DNA of 64,000 nt, taken from Streptomyces sp. NBC_00190 (GTDB taxonomy: Bacteria; Actinomycetota; Actinomycetes; Streptomycetales; Streptomycetaceae). This document shows positions 8,463-18,827 of this stretch, one piece after another; within the stretch, counting starts at the first letter, position 1, and each line of letters opens with the position of its first letter. The notes beneath the pieces are model-generated. The model had not been told where the DNA came from and searched no databases. It was given only the letters and a program-made list of their open reading frames with translations. The translations under genes were made by a program, and so were the position numbers. The stretch covers positions 5,270,001-5,334,000 of the forward strand of contig NZ_CP108131.1 in the NCBI RefSeq assembly GCF_036203305.1. Reading direction: 5' to 3'.

Positions 8463-9715
8463 CCGCCGCCCTCGCCGCCTTCTCCGTCTCCTCCCGCACC
8501 CTGCGCGCCCTCGCCTCCACCGAGCCCTCCACCGACGGCACCCGCCTGGTCCGCGACGTCCGCCGCTCCAAGCGCCTGGTCCTGCTGCGCGGGGTCCTCG
8601 ACGCCGCCCCCGGCGGCCGGTCCGGGGAGACCGCCGCTCACTGGGCCCTGCTGGAGGAGGCCGAACGCCACGCCCCCGCCGCCGTGCGCGACGTCCTGCA
8701 CTACCCGGCTACGGGGGTGTGGGCCGAGGAGACCCTGCGCCGCCTGCACGCCCCGGACGGCCCCCCGCCGGACCTCGGCCACCTCGGGGCCCTCGCCGTC
8801 GCCGCCGCCCTGCGCGCCGGGATCTCCTTCACCCACACCCTGCGCCCCCAGCACGGCCGCCTCGTCCTGCCCACGCTCGGACTCCTGCGCCCGGACCGCC
8901 CGGGCCCGCTCGCCCTCACCGAACGCACCTGGGACCCCGAGGACCCCGTCACCCTCCCCCTGCACACGCTCCCCGGCGGCCGGACCGCCCTCGACGACCT
9001 CGACCCCTACCGGGCATCCGGCCCCGCGCAGCAGGCCCCCGTACGCCCCGCCCGCCGGCTCACCTCCAAGGGACACCGGCGCTGGGACACCCAGTGGTCC
9101 GGCGCGCTCACCCTGCTCCAGCGGTACGACACCGCCCGCGCCGAGGAGACCGTGCAGCTGCTGCGCTCCGTCGTACCGCTCGCCGGAGGTTCCCGCTCCA
9201 GCGGCGCGACCCTGCCCGCGGCCGCCGGCTCCGTACTGGCCCGCGCACAGGCTCCGCCCGCGCTGGCCGCCACCCTCGTGCACGAGGTCCAGCACGGCAA
9301 GCTCACCGCCCTCGCCGACGTCCTGACCCTGCACACCGCCGACCGCGTCCCCCGCTACTGGGCCCCCTGGCGCGCCGACCCCCGCCCGCTGGAGGGACTC
9401 CTCCACGGCGCCTACGCCCACCTGGCCCTGGCCGGGTACTGGCAGCGCGCCGCCCTCTACGGGGCACGCGGCGCCTGGGCCCAGCACGCCCGGATCCGCG
9501 CCCAGGTCGCCGCCGTCCTGCCCGTACTGCACGCGGACGACCGACTGACCTCCGCGGGACGGGAGTTCACCGAAGCGATGAGGTCCGCCGAACGGGCCAT
9601 GGACGAACTCCCGCCCCCCGGGGACCAGCACGCCACCGCCCGCCGGGCCGTCGACCGCGAGCGCCGCGCCTGGTGCGCGGAACACCCCGAACTCGCGCCG
9701 TTCGCACAAGGCTGA
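8459..9715 (+). CDS. HExxH-motif peptide modification enzyme (putative alpha-ketoglutarate-dependent peptide beta-hydroxylase)
   Basis: This 418-aa protein overlaps the maturase stop by four bases (ATGA), so it is translationally coupled. Near residue 280 it has the metal-binding motif HEVQH (LVHEVQHGKLTAL). Further His and Tyr residues in HGAYAHLALAGYW could supply the third ligand. HExxH proteins beside FxsB-type maturases were long called 'HEXXH motif putative peptide modification' proteins. Members of this family are now linked to Fe(II)/alpha-ketoglutarate beta-hydroxylation of cyclophane residues. That activity is known of the family and only inferred here. The motif also resembles zincins, so a metallopeptidase role is the main alternative. 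Confidence 0.8.
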   Translation: MTAALAAFSVSSRTLRALASTEPSTDGTRLVRDVRRSKRLVLLRGVLDAAPGGRSGETAAHWALLEEAERHAPAAVRDVLHYPATGVWAEETLRRLHAPDGPPPDLGHLGALAVAAALRAGISFTHTLRPQHGRLVLPTLGLLRPDRPGPLALTERTWDPEDPVTLPLHTLPGGRTALDDLDPYRASGPAQQAPVRPARRLTSKGHRRWDTQWSGALTLLQRYDTARAEETVQLLRSVVPLAGGSRSSGATLPAAAGSVLARAQAPPALAATLVHEVQHGKLTALADVLTLHTADRVPRYWAPWRADPRPLEGLLHGAYAHLALAGYWQRAALYGARGAWAQHARIRAQVAAVLPVLHADDRLTSAGREFTEAMRSAERAMDELPPPGDQHATARRAVDRERRAWCAEHPELAPFAQG

Positions 9716-9779
9716 CGGACCGTCCGCTGAGGTACCTTTTCAATCCCGTCCACTGCCCGGATCTCAGGGAGACGGCCGC

Positions 9780-12700
9780 ATGACCGGTAGTCGGCAGGAA
9801 CAGACCATTTCAGCCGCTGGGCCGCAGCGGTTCGTCATCAGCTTCGCCGGGTTCAACCGGCCCTGGGCCGTGTGGATCGCCCACCGGCTGGAGGAGCACG
9901 GCCACCGCGTCGCCCTCCAGCGCTGGGACCCGCAGAACAGGCCCGGCCTCGCCCAGGCCCTCGACGACCTCGCCCGCTCCGGCAGCCGGGTCCTCCTCGT
10001 CCTCAGCGAACGCTACTTCTCGGCCGGGACCCACACCGACGAGGAGTGGAACACCGCCCTGCGCGCGGTGACCGACCGCCACCGCGACCGGTTCGCGGCG
10101 GTCTGCCTCACCGACTCCCCGCTGCCCAGCGCCGTGGCCGTCCTGGAGAAGACCGACCTGTGGGGCCTGGACGCGTACGAGGCGGAGTACCGCGTGCTGC
10201 GCCGCCTGGAGCTGCCCACCGACCGGATCGGCACCGAGAGCGGCCGACGCGGCCCCCGCTTCCCCAACGACCCGCCCGAGATCTGGGGCCGGGTCCCGCG
10301 CCGGAACCCGCGCTTCACCGGCCGCAACGACGTCATCGGCACCCTGCGCGCGGCGCTCGCCGAAGCCCCGGCCGGCGCCTCCACCGTCACCCTGCTCGGG
10401 CTCTCCGGCGTCGGCAAGACCCAGGTCGCCACCGAGTACGCCTACCGCTTCGCCTCCGAGTACGACGTGGTGTGGTGGGTCCCCGCCGAGGACCGGCCCA
10501 CCCTGCGCGAACGCCTCGCCGACCTGGCCCCCGCCCTCGGCCTGCCGCGCGGCGCCGGCAGCTACGGCGAGCAGATCCGCGCCGTCCTGGAAGCACTGCG
10601 GCGCGGATCCCCTTACAGCCGCTGGCTGATCGTCTTCGACGGCTGCGACAACCCCGACGACCTCACCGACCTGCTGCCCTCCGGCGCGGGCGACGTCATC
10701 ATCACCTCCCGCAACCGCGAGTGGGCCTCCCGGCACACCAACCTCGTCGAAGTACCGCTCTACGCCCGCCCCGAGTCCATCACCTTCATCCGGCGCCGTG
10801 CGCTGCGGCTCACCGCCGTGGAGGCCGACCAGCTCGCCGAGGCCCTGGAGGACTACCCGCTCGCCCTCGACCAGACCGCCGGCTGGCTCGCCGACTCCCC
10901 GCTGACCGTCGGCGACTACCTGGCGCTGCTCCAGCGCCGGATGGACTCCCGCGAGGCCGTCACCGTCTCCGACGACTACCCGCTGCCCTTCCCCACGGCC
11001 CTGGCCATACTGCTCAACAACGTCCGGGAGAACTTCCCCGACGCCCTCGCCCTGCTGCGGCTGTTCGTCTTCTTCGCACCCGGGCCGGTGCCGCTGCGGC
11101 TGCTGCGCGAATTCCCCGCCGACGAGGTGCCCGAGGAACTCGCCGGGCTGATCAACGACCAGATCCGGTGGAACGCGGCCCTCAACAAGCTCGTCCAGTT
11201 CTCCGTGGTCCGCCTGGAGTACTCCGACCTGCCCGTGGAGGAGGGCGGCGGCGGGCTGGAGACCGTACAGCTGCACCGCATGGTCCACGGCATCGTCCGG
11301 GACAACCTCTCCGAGGACGAGGCCGAACCGCTCTCCCGCGCCGTCCGCCAGGTCCTCGCCGCCGCCGACCCCGGCCGGCCGTCCGACTCCCGGCTGTGGC
11401 CCCGCTACGCCGAGCTCATCCCGCACCTGGCCACCGCCGGGGTGCTGACCAGCAGCAACCCGCGCATCCAGACCTTCCTGCTGCACTGCCTGCGCTACCT
11501 GATCCTCGCCGGGGAGTACCGCACCTGCCTGCGGCTCTCCGAGGAGACCGACCACGCCTGGCGCGCCATGCTCGGCGAGGACCACCCCAAGGTCCGCGAG
11601 CTCAGCTACCAGTACGGCGGAGCGCTGCGCAACCTCGGCCTCTTCCGCCGCGCCGAGACCCTCACCAAGGCCGTCGCCGACCGGCTCACCGGCGAACGCG
11701 GCGACCGCGACCTGGAGACCCTGCGCGCCAGCAGCGCGTACGGCGGAGTCCTGCTGTGCATCGCCAAGTTCGAGCCGGCCCGCAAGATCTTCGAGCACTG
11801 CCTGGCCATGTACCGCGAGCTGCTCGGCGAGGACGACTCGACGACGCTCGGCGCCCAGAACAACCTGGCCGCCACCTACCGGCTGCTGGGCCGCTACCAG
11901 GACGCCTACGACCTCGACCTGGACACCCTGCGCCGCCGCGAGCGGGTGCTGCGGGCCCAGCACATCTCCACCCTCTCCTCCGGCATCGCCTGCGCCATGG
12001 GGCTGCGGATGATGGGCCGCTACCGGGAGGCGCAGACCCGGCAGGAGCAGGGGCTCAAGCTCAACACCCAGGTGCTGGGGCTGGGCCACCCGCAGACCCT
12101 GCGCGCCGAGCACAACCTCGGGCTGTGCCTGCGGCGTTCCGGGGACATCCCCGGTGCGGGCATGCGGCTGCGGGCCGTGTGGGAACGGGCCACGCGGGTC
12201 TTCGGCATCGACTACCCGTGGACGCTGATGGTGGCCTCCGACTACGCCACCTACCTCAGGGAGTACGGGGACATCGGCGAGGCCCGCCGGATCTCCGAGG
12301 ACGTGGTCCGCGGCTACCAGTCCCAGCTGGGCCTCGCCCACCCGTACAGCATCGGCACGGTCGGCAACCTCGGCCTGGTGCTGCGGGCCCAGGGCGAGCG
12401 GGCCGAAGCCCTCTCGCTCGCCGAACAGGCGCTGGTCGGCATGCGGGGCGCACTGGGCGACCGGCACCCCTGGACGCTGGGCTGCGCCCTGAACGCCACC
12501 GGACACCGCAACATCACCGGGCGCCTGGAAGACGCGCTGGACCTGAGCCGCGAGACGCTGCGCACCGCCGAGCAGGTGCTGGGCCCGGACCACCCCATGA
12601 CGCTGAGCGCGCAGATCGCGCTGGCCGCGGACCTGCGGTCGGTACGGGAGGACGCGGAGGCCGGCAAGCACGAGGAGGCCGGCATCAAGGGCCTCATCCG

Positions 12701-12782
12701 GACACTGGGCCCGCAACACGTCCACACGGTCTCGGCCCGCCAGCAGGCCCGCCCGTACTGGGACTTCGAGCCCCAGCCGTAG
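9780..12782 (+). CDS. TIR / NB-ARC NTPase / TPR protein (FxsT-like)
   Basis: This is a 1000-aa protein. Residues about 15-140 look like a TIR domain: RFVISFAGFNRPWAVWIAHRL opens it, followed by LLVLSERYF and then THTDEEW, where a catalytic-type Glu could sit. An NB-ARC-like NTPase follows, with P-loop GLSGVGKT near residue 205, Walker-B-like WLIVFDGCDN, and a TSRN sensor. From about 540 to the end there are about ten 42-residue TPR repeats of kinesin-light-chain type (for example LGEDHPKVRELSYQYGGAL). This is the 'FxSxx-COOH system tetratricopeptide repeat protein' architecture, a STAND-type sensor. It lies 64 bases downstream of the HExxH gene and closes the block at a terminator. Whether the TIR is an NADase is untested. 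Confidence 0.85.
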   Translation: MTGSRQEQTISAAGPQRFVISFAGFNRPWAVWIAHRLEEHGHRVALQRWDPQNRPGLAQALDDLARSGSRVLLVLSERYFSAGTHTDEEWNTALRAVTDRHRDRFAAVCLTDSPLPSAVAVLEKTDLWGLDAYEAEYRVLRRLELPTDRIGTESGRRGPRFPNDPPEIWGRVPRRNPRFTGRNDVIGTLRAALAEAPAGASTVTLLGLSGVGKTQVATEYAYRFASEYDVVWWVPAEDRPTLRERLADLAPALGLPRGAGSYGEQIRAVLEALRRGSPYSRWLIVFDGCDNPDDLTDLLPSGAGDVIITSRNREWASRHTNLVEVPLYARPESITFIRRRALRLTAVEADQLAEALEDYPLALDQTAGWLADSPLTVGDYLALLQRRMDSREAVTVSDDYPLPFPTALAILLNNVRENFPDALALLRLFVFFAPGPVPLRLLREFPADEVPEELAGLINDQIRWNAALNKLVQFSVVRLEYSDLPVEEGGGGLETVQLHRMVHGIVRDNLSEDEAEPLSRAVRQVLAAADPGRPSDSRLWPRYAELIPHLATAGVLTSSNPRIQTFLLHCLRYLILAGEYRTCLRLSEETDHAWRAMLGEDHPKVRELSYQYGGALRNLGLFRRAETLTKAVADRLTGERGDRDLETLRASSAYGGVLLCIAKFEPARKIFEHCLAMYRELLGEDDSTTLGAQNNLAATYRLLGRYQDAYDLDLDTLRRRERVLRAQHISTLSSGIACAMGLRMMGRYREAQTRQEQGLKLNTQVLGLGHPQTLRAEHNLGLCLRRSGDIPGAGMRLRAVWERATRVFGIDYPWTLMVASDYATYLREYGDIGEARRISEDVVRGYQSQLGLAHPYSIGTVGNLGLVLRAQGERAEALSLAEQALVGMRGALGDRHPWTLGCALNATGHRNITGRLEDALDLSRETLRTAEQVLGPDHPMTLSAQIALAADLRSVREDAEAGKHEEAGIKGLIRTLGPQHVHTVSARQQARPYWDFEPQP

Positions 12783-12786
12783 AGCC

Positions 12787-12823
12787 GGAAGGCCCGGCTC
12801 CCCGTGAGGGGGCCGGGCCTTCC
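12787..12823. terminator. Bidirectional intrinsic terminator between the fxs block and kgd
   Basis: Two arms, 12787-12803 and 12808-12823, form a GC-rich hairpin of about 16 bp with a GTGA loop and one bulged base. It lies 4 bases after the TIR/TPR gene stop and 21 bases before the convergent kgd stop, so it can serve both strands. Confidence 0.8.
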
Positions 12824-12843
12824 ACTGCTGGGCCGCGCGGCGA

Positions 12844-15800
12844 CTAGGCCTCGAAGACCTCGTTCAGCAGGAGCTGCTGCTCCGCCTGGTGGCGCTTCGC
12901 CGAGCCGACGGCGGGCGACGAGCCGTGCGGGCGCGAGATGCGCCGCAGGCGCTCGCCCGCCGGGACGTCCGCGCCGACCGCCAGGTCGAGGTGGTCGATC
13001 AGGTTCAGCGCGATGAACGGCCACGCACCCTGGTTCGCCGGCTCCTCCTGGGCCCAGATGTACTTCGCCGCGTTCGGGAACTTGGCGATCTCCGCCTGGA
13101 GCTCAGCGCCCGCCAGCGGGTACAGCCGCTCGATGCGGATGATCGCGGTGTCCGTGATGCCGCGCTTCTGCCGCTCGGCCTCCAGGTCGTAGTAGACCTT
13201 GCCCGCGCAGAAGACGACCTTGCGGACCGCGTTCGGCTCCACCGTCGCGTCGCCGATGACCGGACGGAACGAACCGGTGGTGAACTCCTCCGCCTTCGAC
13301 GCCGCCGCCTTCAGACGCAGCATCGACTTCGGGGTGAAGACGATGAGCGGCTTGTGGTGCGGGTTGTGGACCTGCCAGCGCAGCAGGTGGAAGTAGTTCG
13401 ACGGCAGGGTCGGCATCGCGACCGTCATGTTGTCCTGCGCGCACATCTGCAGGAAGCGCTCGGGGCGCGCGGACGAGTGGTCCGGGCCCTGGCCCTCGTA
13501 GCCGTGCGGCAGGAGCAGCGTGACGCCGGAAGTCTGGCCCCACTTCTGCTCGGCCGAGGAGATGAACTCGTCGACGACGGTCTGCGCGCCGTTGACGAAG
13601 TCACCGAACTGGGCCTCCCAGAGGACCAGCGCGTCCGGGCGGGCCAGCGAGTAGCCGTACTCGAAGCCCATGGCCGCGTACTCGGAGAGCAGCGAGTCGT
13701 AGACGTTGTAACGGGCCTGCTCGTCCGACAGGTACTGCAGCGGGGTGTAGTCCTCGCCGGTCTCCCGGTCGATGAGGACCGCGTGGCGCTGGCCGAACGT
13801 GCCGCGGCGGGAGTCCTGGCCGGACAGCCGGACCGGGGTGCCCTCCATCAGCAGCGAGCCGAAGGCCAGGGTCTCGCCCATGCCCCAGTCGATGGTGCCC
13901 TCGTCGATCATCGCCGCACGGCGCTGCAGCTGCGGCAGCAGACGCGGGTGGACGGTGACGTGTTCGGGGATGTTGACCTGGGACTCGGCGATCCGCTTGA
14001 CGACGTCCTGGGAGATCGCGGTGTTCACGGTGACCGGGAACTGCTGCGCGACCTGGGCCGGCGGCACCGGGGCGCCGACGGCGGGCTGCGCGGCGGCCTC
14101 GCGGACCTCCGCGAAGACCTTCTCCAGCTGGCCCTGGAAGTCCTGGAGCGCCTGCTCGGCCTCTTCCAGCGTGATGTCGCCGCGACCGATGAGGGACTCG
14201 GTGTACAGCTTGCGCACCGAGCGCTTCTTGTCGATCAGGTCGTACATCAGCGGCTGCGTGAACGCCGGGTTGTCGGACTCGTTGTGGCCGCGGCGGCGGT
14301 AGCAGATGAGGTCGATGACCACGTCCTTGTTGAACGCCTGACGGAACTCGAAGGCGAGCCGCGCGACGCGGACCACTGCCTCCGGGTCGTCGCCGTTCAC
14401 GTGGAAGATCGGCGCCTCGATCATGCGGGCCACGTCGGTCGCGTACATGGACGAACGCGAGGACTCCGGGGCGGCGGTGAAGCCGACCTGGTTGTTGATG
14501 ACCACGTGCACGGTGCCGCCGGTGCGGTAGCCGCGCAGCTGCGACATGTTCAGCGTCTCGGCGACCACACCCTGGCCCGCGAAGGCCGCGTCGCCGTGCA
14601 GGGCCAGCGGGAGGACCGTGAAGTCCGTGCCGCCCTTGTTGATGACGTCCTGCTTGGCGCGGGCGACACCCTCCAGGACCGGGTCGACGGCCTCCAGGTG
14701 GGAGGGGTTGGCGACGAGCGAGACCTTGATCTGCTCGCCGTCCAGGCCCGTGAAGGTGCCCTCGGCGCCCAGGTGGTACTTGACGTCGCCGGAGCCGTGC
14801 ATGGACTTCGGGTCGAGGTTGCCCTCGAACTCGCGGAAGATCTGCGCGTACGACTTGCCGACGATGTTCGCGAGCACGTTCAGGCGGCCGCGGTGGGCCA
14901 TGCCGATGACGACCTCTTCGAGGCGGGCCTCGGCGGCCGAGTCGATGACGGCGTCGAGCAGCGGGATGACGGACTCGCCGCCCTCCAGGGAGAAGCGCTT
15001 CTGGCCGACGTACTTCGTCTGCAGGAAGGTCTCGAAGGCCTCCGCCGCGTTCAGGCGGCGCAGGATGCGCAGCTGCTCCTCGCGCTCCGGCTTGGTGTGC
15101 GGACGCTCGATGCGGTCCTGGATCCAGCGGCGCTGCTTGGGGTCCTGGATGTGCATGAACTCGACGCCGGTGGTGCGGCAGTACGAGTCGCGCAGCACGC
15201 CGAGGATGTCGCGGAGCTTCATCATCGACTTGCCGGAGAAGCCGCCGACCGCGAACTCGCGCTCCAGGTCCCACAGGGTGAGGCCGTGCTCGGTGATGTC
15301 GAGGTCGGGGTGCTTGCGCTGCTTGTACTCCAGCGGGTCGGTGTCGGCCATGACATGGCCGCGGACCCGGTAGGAGTGGATCAGCTCGAAGACGCGGGCG
15401 GCCTTCGTGACGTCGTCGTCGTGGCTGGCGTCGATGTCGCGGTTCCAGCGGACCGGCTCGTACGGGATGCGCAGCGCCTCGAAGACGTCGTCGTAGAAGC
15501 CGCTCTCGCCGAGCAGCAGGTTCGCGACGATGCGCAGGAACTCGCCGGAGGCCGCGCCCTGGATGACCCGGTGGTCGTAGGTCGAGGTCAGGGTCATGAC
15601 CTTGGAGATGCCCAGCTTGTTCAGGGTGTCCTGCGAGGTGCCCTGGAACTCGGCGGGGTAGTCCATGGAGCCGACGCCCATGATGACCGACTGTCCGGGC
15701 ATCAGGCGGGGCACGGAGTGCACGGTGCCCAGGCCGCCGGGGTTGGTCAGCGAGACGGTGACGCCGGTGAAGTCATCCATCGTCAGCTTGCCGACACGGG

Positions 15801-16743
15801 CGCGGCGGACGATGTCCTCGTAGGCCTGCCAGAACTCGAAGAAGTTGAGGGTCTCGGCCTTCTTGATGCCGGCGACGACCAGCTGGCGGTCGCCGTTCGG
15901 CTTCACCAGGTCGATCGCGAGACCGAAGTTGATGTGCTCCGGCTTGACCAGGGTCGGCTTGCCGTCCTTCTCCGCGAAGGAGTGGTTCATGGCCGGCATG
16001 GCCTTGATCGCCTGCACCATCGCGTAGCCGATGAGGTGGGTGAAGGAGATCTTCCCGCCCCGGGCGCGCTTGAGGTGGTTGTTGATGACGATGCGGTTGT
16101 CGAACAGCAGCTTCACCGGGACGGCGCGGACGGACGTGGCCGTCGGCACGTCCAGCGAGGCGTTCATGTTCTTCGCGACGGCGGCAGCCGGGCCGCGGAG
16201 CGTCACCAGCTCGGGGCCCGCGGGGGCCTCGGTGGCGGGCGCGGCCTTCTGAGCGGCTACGGCGGAGGAGGCGGGCGCGGCCGGTGCGGCGGCCGGGGCC
16301 TGGGAGGTGACAGTCACAGCAGGGGCACCAGAGGGGGTGGCAGGAGCAGGGGCAGGAGCTGACACAGGCGTGGGCGCGGCGGAGGGCGCGGTGGCAGCCG
16401 CTCCAGTGGAGCGGGTGCTCGCACCGGCGCTCGCCGCCCCCGTGGCGGCGGCGTCGGCGGCCTGGGGGGCTGCGGTGACGGTGGTGGCGGCCTGTGCGGA
16501 GGCGCCGTCCGTCGTCGCAGTGGTCTTCTTCGGCTCTTCGGACTTCACCGGAGCGGCAGCCCCCGGCTTGTAGTCGGCGAAGAAGTCCCACCAGGCCCGG
16601 TCGACCGAGTTCGGGTCCTGGAGGTACTGCTGATAGATCTCGTCGACGAGCCACTCATTGGCGCCGAAGCCTGAGGCGGGGTTCTTCCCGCCCCCTGCTG
16701 CTTCGGTCGTGGTGCTCGAGTTACTGGGGGACTGTGGCGACAC
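12844..16743 (-). CDS. kgd: Multifunctional 2-oxoglutarate decarboxylase/dehydrogenase (E1o with E2-like domain)
   Basis: This 1299-aa TCA-cycle enzyme converts 2-oxoglutarate using TPP. Domain order: an N-terminal helical segment ([23 protein letters not shown]); a long Ala/Pro/Thr-rich linker (about 60-195); an E2-like acyltransferase core with the catalytic DHR ([12 protein letters not shown]); then the E1 part with [12 protein letters not shown], the TPP motif [10 protein letters not shown] and the transketolase-like C-terminus. This fusion is the actinobacterial KGD/SucA form. I chose GTG 16743 ([10 protein letters not shown]) because AAGAGGG precedes it and the family starts there. An upstream in-frame GTG at 16770 has no ribosome site. 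It is convergent with the fxs block. Confidence 0.95.
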   Translation of the reverse strand: MSPQSPSNSSTTTEAAGGGKNPASGFGANEWLVDEIYQQYLQDPNSVDRAWWDFFADYKPGAAAPVKSEEPKKTTATTDGASAQAATTVTAAPQAADAAATGAASAGASTRSTGAAATAPSAAPTPVSAPAPAPATPSGAPAVTVTSQAPAAAPAAPASSAVAAQKAAPATEAPAGPELVTLRGPAAAVAKNMNASLDVPTATSVRAVPVKLLFDNRIVINNHLKRARGGKISFTHLIGYAMVQAIKAMPAMNHSFAEKDGKPTLVKPEHINFGLAIDLVKPNGDRQLVVAGIKKAETLNFFEFWQAYEDIVRRARVGKLTMDDFTGVTVSLTNPGGLGTVHSVPRLMPGQSVIMGVGSMDYPAEFQGTSQDTLNKLGISKVMTLTSTYDHRVIQGAASGEFLRIVANLLLGESGFYDDVFEALRIPYEPVRWNRDIDASHDDDVTKAARVFELIHSYRVRGHVMADTDPLEYKQRKHPDLDITEHGLTLWDLEREFAVGGFSGKSMMKLRDILGVLRDSYCRTTGVEFMHIQDPKQRRWIQDRIERPHTKPEREEQLRILRRLNAAEAFETFLQTKYVGQKRFSLEGGESVIPLLDAVIDSAAEARLEEVVIGMAHRGRLNVLANIVGKSYAQIFREFEGNLDPKSMHGSGDVKYHLGAEGTFTGLDGEQIKVSLVANPSHLEAVDPVLEGVARAKQDVINKGGTDFTVLPLALHGDAAFAGQGVVAETLNMSQLRGYRTGGTVHVVINNQVGFTAAPESSRSSMYATDVARMIEAPIFHVNGDDPEAVVRVARLAFEFRQAFNKDVVIDLICYRRRGHNESDNPAFTQPLMYDLIDKKRSVRKLYTESLIGRGDITLEEAEQALQDFQGQLEKVFAEVREAAAQPAVGAPVPPAQVAQQFPVTVNTAISQDVVKRIAESQVNIPEHVTVHPRLLPQLQRRAAMIDEGTIDWGMGETLAFGSLLMEGTPVRLSGQDSRRGTFGQRHAVLIDRETGEDYTPLQYLSDEQARYNVYDSLLSEYAAMGFEYGYSLARPDALVLWEAQFGDFVNGAQTVVDEFISSAEQKWGQTSGVTLLLPHGYEGQGPDHSSARPERFLQMCAQDNMTVAMPTLPSNYFHLLRWQVHNPHHKPLIVFTPKSMLRLKAAASKAEEFTTGSFRPVIGDATVEPNAVRKVVFCAGKVYYDLEAERQKRGITDTAIIRIERLYPLAGAELQAEIAKFPNAAKYIWAQEEPANQGAWPFIALNLIDHLDLAVGADVPAGERLRRISRPHGSSPAVGSAKRHQAEQQLLLNEVFEA

Positions 16744-17013
16744 GGCGGCAACCGCCCTCTTCCGCTTCACAAGGTATGGACAGCGGGAATAAAGGCTACG
16801 CCTCCTGGACCGCGAGATGCAGACCGGGCGGGACTTCCGTCGCGTAGGTCACATCGAACGGCGGGTTTCATCGCCTGGAATGGCGGGAAACACGTGTGGT
16901 TCGGGTAGGGGGCACCGAGGTTGCGGCCTCATGGCTTCGCACCCCTGACGGACCCCGGGTACGTGTGGCCGAGATCATGTCCTTCCCACTCGAACCCTAC
17001 GTCAACACAGCGC

Positions 17014-18090
17014 CTACGAGCTGCCCGGAAGCGTGACGAGGATGCGGCAGCCCCGTGACGATTCGGCCACTCTGATCCGCCCCCCGTGCAGCTCCACGGC
17101 CCAGCGGGCGATCGCCAGGCCCAGCCCCGTACCGCCGTCGCCGCCGCGCGCGCTGCCCCGGTTGAACCGCTCGAAGACCCGGTGCCGCTCCGCCTCCGGG
17201 ATGCCGGGACCTTCGTCCCGCACCTCCAGCGCCAGGCTGCCGGGCGTGTCGCCGGCCCGCGCGCGGACCGTGACCCGGCCGTGCGGGGGGCTGTGCTTGA
17301 CCGCGTTGTCGATCAGGTTCGCCACCACCTGGTGCAGCCGCTCGGCGTCCGCGTACGCCGTCAGCTCGGGCGGGAACACGTCCAGGTGCAGGTGCACGTC
17401 GTTGCGGGTGTGCCCGCCGGAGCCGCTGGACAGCCCCGGCCGGCCCGCGGCCGCCAGCGCCGACTCCTTCAGCACCCCCGACAGGTACGGCCACACCTCG
17501 AACCGGCGGGCGCGCAGCGGGACCACGCCGTTGTCCACCCGGGACAGGTCCAGCAGCGTCTCCACGAGCCGGCCGAGGCGCTCGGTCTGCTTCAGCATCG
17601 TGCGCATGGTCTCCGGATCGGCGGCCGAGACCCCGTCCACCACGTTCTCCAGCACCGCGCGCAGCGCCGCGATCGGCGTGCGCAGTTCGTGCGAGACGTT
17701 GGCGACCAGCAGCTTGCGGTGCCGGTCCACCGCCTCCAGGTCGTCCGCCATCAGGTTGATCGTGGAGGCCAGGTCGCCCAGCTCGTCCCGGCGTCCCGCG
17801 CCGCGCACCCGGCGGGTGAAGTCGCCGTGGGAGATCGCCCGGGCCACCGTCGTCATGTCGTCCAGCGGCGACGTCAGGCTGTGCGCCACGAACTGGGTGA
17901 TCAGCATCGAGGCGATCACCGAGAAGACCGTGATGAACCGCAGCTCGGTGTCGGTGCGCAGGGCCACCAGCAGCAGGCCCGTCGTGATGAAGACCGAGAC
18001 CACCACGAGGGTGCCCAGCTTGGTCTTGATCGAGAACGGCGAGAAGGGCCGCAGGGCCCCGGCGGAGCGCTGCCCGGGTGTGCTGTTCAC
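17014..18090 (-). CDS. Two-component sensor histidine kinase
   Basis: This is a 358-aa membrane kinase. Two hydrophobic helices (LGTLVVVSVFITTGLLLVAL and FSVIASMLITQFVAHSL) are separated by only a few residues, so there is almost no extracellular sensor. A HAMP region (SPLDDMTTVARAISHGDF), an H-box (LVANVSHELRTPI) and an ATPase domain with N-box NLIDNAVKHSPP, G1 DEGPGIP and G2 GGTGLGLAIA follow. The GTG start overlaps the response-regulator stop (GTGA), so the two genes are coupled. A minimal periplasmic loop suggests intramembrane sensing or an accessory protein. The signal is not identifiable. Confidence 0.92.
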   Translation of the reverse strand: MNSTPGQRSAGALRPFSPFSIKTKLGTLVVVSVFITTGLLLVALRTDTELRFITVFSVIASMLITQFVAHSLTSPLDDMTTVARAISHGDFTRRVRGAGRRDELGDLASTINLMADDLEAVDRHRKLLVANVSHELRTPIAALRAVLENVVDGVSAADPETMRTMLKQTERLGRLVETLLDLSRVDNGVVPLRARRFEVWPYLSGVLKESALAAAGRPGLSSGSGGHTRNDVHLHLDVFPPELTAYADAERLHQVVANLIDNAVKHSPPHGRVTVRARAGDTPGSLALEVRDEGPGIPEAERHRVFERFNRGSARGGDGGTGLGLAIARWAVELHGGRIRVAESSRGCRILVTLPGSS

Positions 18091-18827
18091 GCCTGCGCCG
18101 GGGTCTCCAGGGCGTACCCGACGCCGTGGACCGTGCGGATCCGCTCCGCGCCGATCTTGCGGCGCAGGGCCTTGATGTGGCTGTCGACCGTACGGGTCCC
18201 GGACGCGTCGGCCCAGTCCCACACCTCGGCCAGCAGCTGCTCCCGCGAGAGCACCGCCCGCGGGGTGCCGGCCAGGCACACCAGCAGGTCGAACTCGGTC
18301 GGCGTCAGGTGCACGTCCTCGGCTTGCACGCGGACCCGGCGCTGCGCGTGGTCGATCTCCAGGTCGCCCAGGCGCAGCGTGGCCCCGCGCGGGGCGTGCG
18401 CGGCCAGAGTGGCCCGTTCCACGCGCCGCAGCAGTACGTGGACGCGCGCGGCCAGCTCGCGCATCGAGAACGGCTTCGTCATGTAGTCGTCGGCGCCGAC
18501 CCCGAGCCCGACCAGCAGGTCGGTCTCGTCGTCCCGGGCGGTGAGCATCAGCACCGGGACCGGCCGCTGGGCCTGGACCCGGCGGCAGACCTCCAGGCCG
18601 TCGAAGCCCGGCAGCATGATGTCGAGGACCAGCAGCTCGGGCAGCCAGCTCTCGGCCGCGGCGACGGCGGCCGGGCCGTCCGCGGCCGTCTGCACCTGGA
18701 AGCCCTCGGCCCGCAGGCGGGCCGCGATCGCCTCGGCGATGGTGTGGTCGTCCTCGACGACGAGTACGCGCCGCTGGGCGCCGGGGGTCGCCGAGGCGCC
18801 GTTGTGGGTGGTGTGTGTCTGTTCCAT
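18087..18827 (-). CDS. OmpR/PhoB-family response regulator
   Basis: This protein of about 246 aa has a receiver domain (VLVVEDDHTIAEAI, phospho-acceptor Asp in LVLDIMLPGFDG, conserved Thr in MLTARDD and Lys in DYMTKPF). Its C-terminal winged helix reads LTPTEFDLLVCLAG ... TRTVDSHIKALRRKIG ... VHGVGYAL. It partners with the kinase encoded immediately downstream. I take ATG 18827 (MEQTHTTHNG); an in-frame ATG at 18845 adds six residues. A TACGCT-like -10 on the minus strand at 18868-18873 would place transcription close to the start codon. Confidence 0.92.
   Translation of the reverse strand: MEQTHTTHNGASATPGAQRRVLVVEDDHTIAEAIAARLRAEGFQVQTAADGPAAVAAAESWLPELLVLDIMLPGFDGLEVCRRVQAQRPVPVLMLTARDDETDLLVGLGVGADDYMTKPFSMRELAARVHVLLRRVERATLAAHAPRGATLRLGDLEIDHAQRRVRVQAEDVHLTPTEFDLLVCLAGTPRAVLSREQLLAEVWDWADASGTRTVDSHIKALRRKIGAERIRTVHGVGYALETPAQA

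Noticed and set aside
12889..16362. A 1157-codon open frame on the plus strand opposite kgd
   Set aside because: It is the antisense of a certain gene in GC-rich DNA, has repetitive Val/Arg/Leu/Asp composition and no family resemblance. Long antisense open frames are expected at this base composition.
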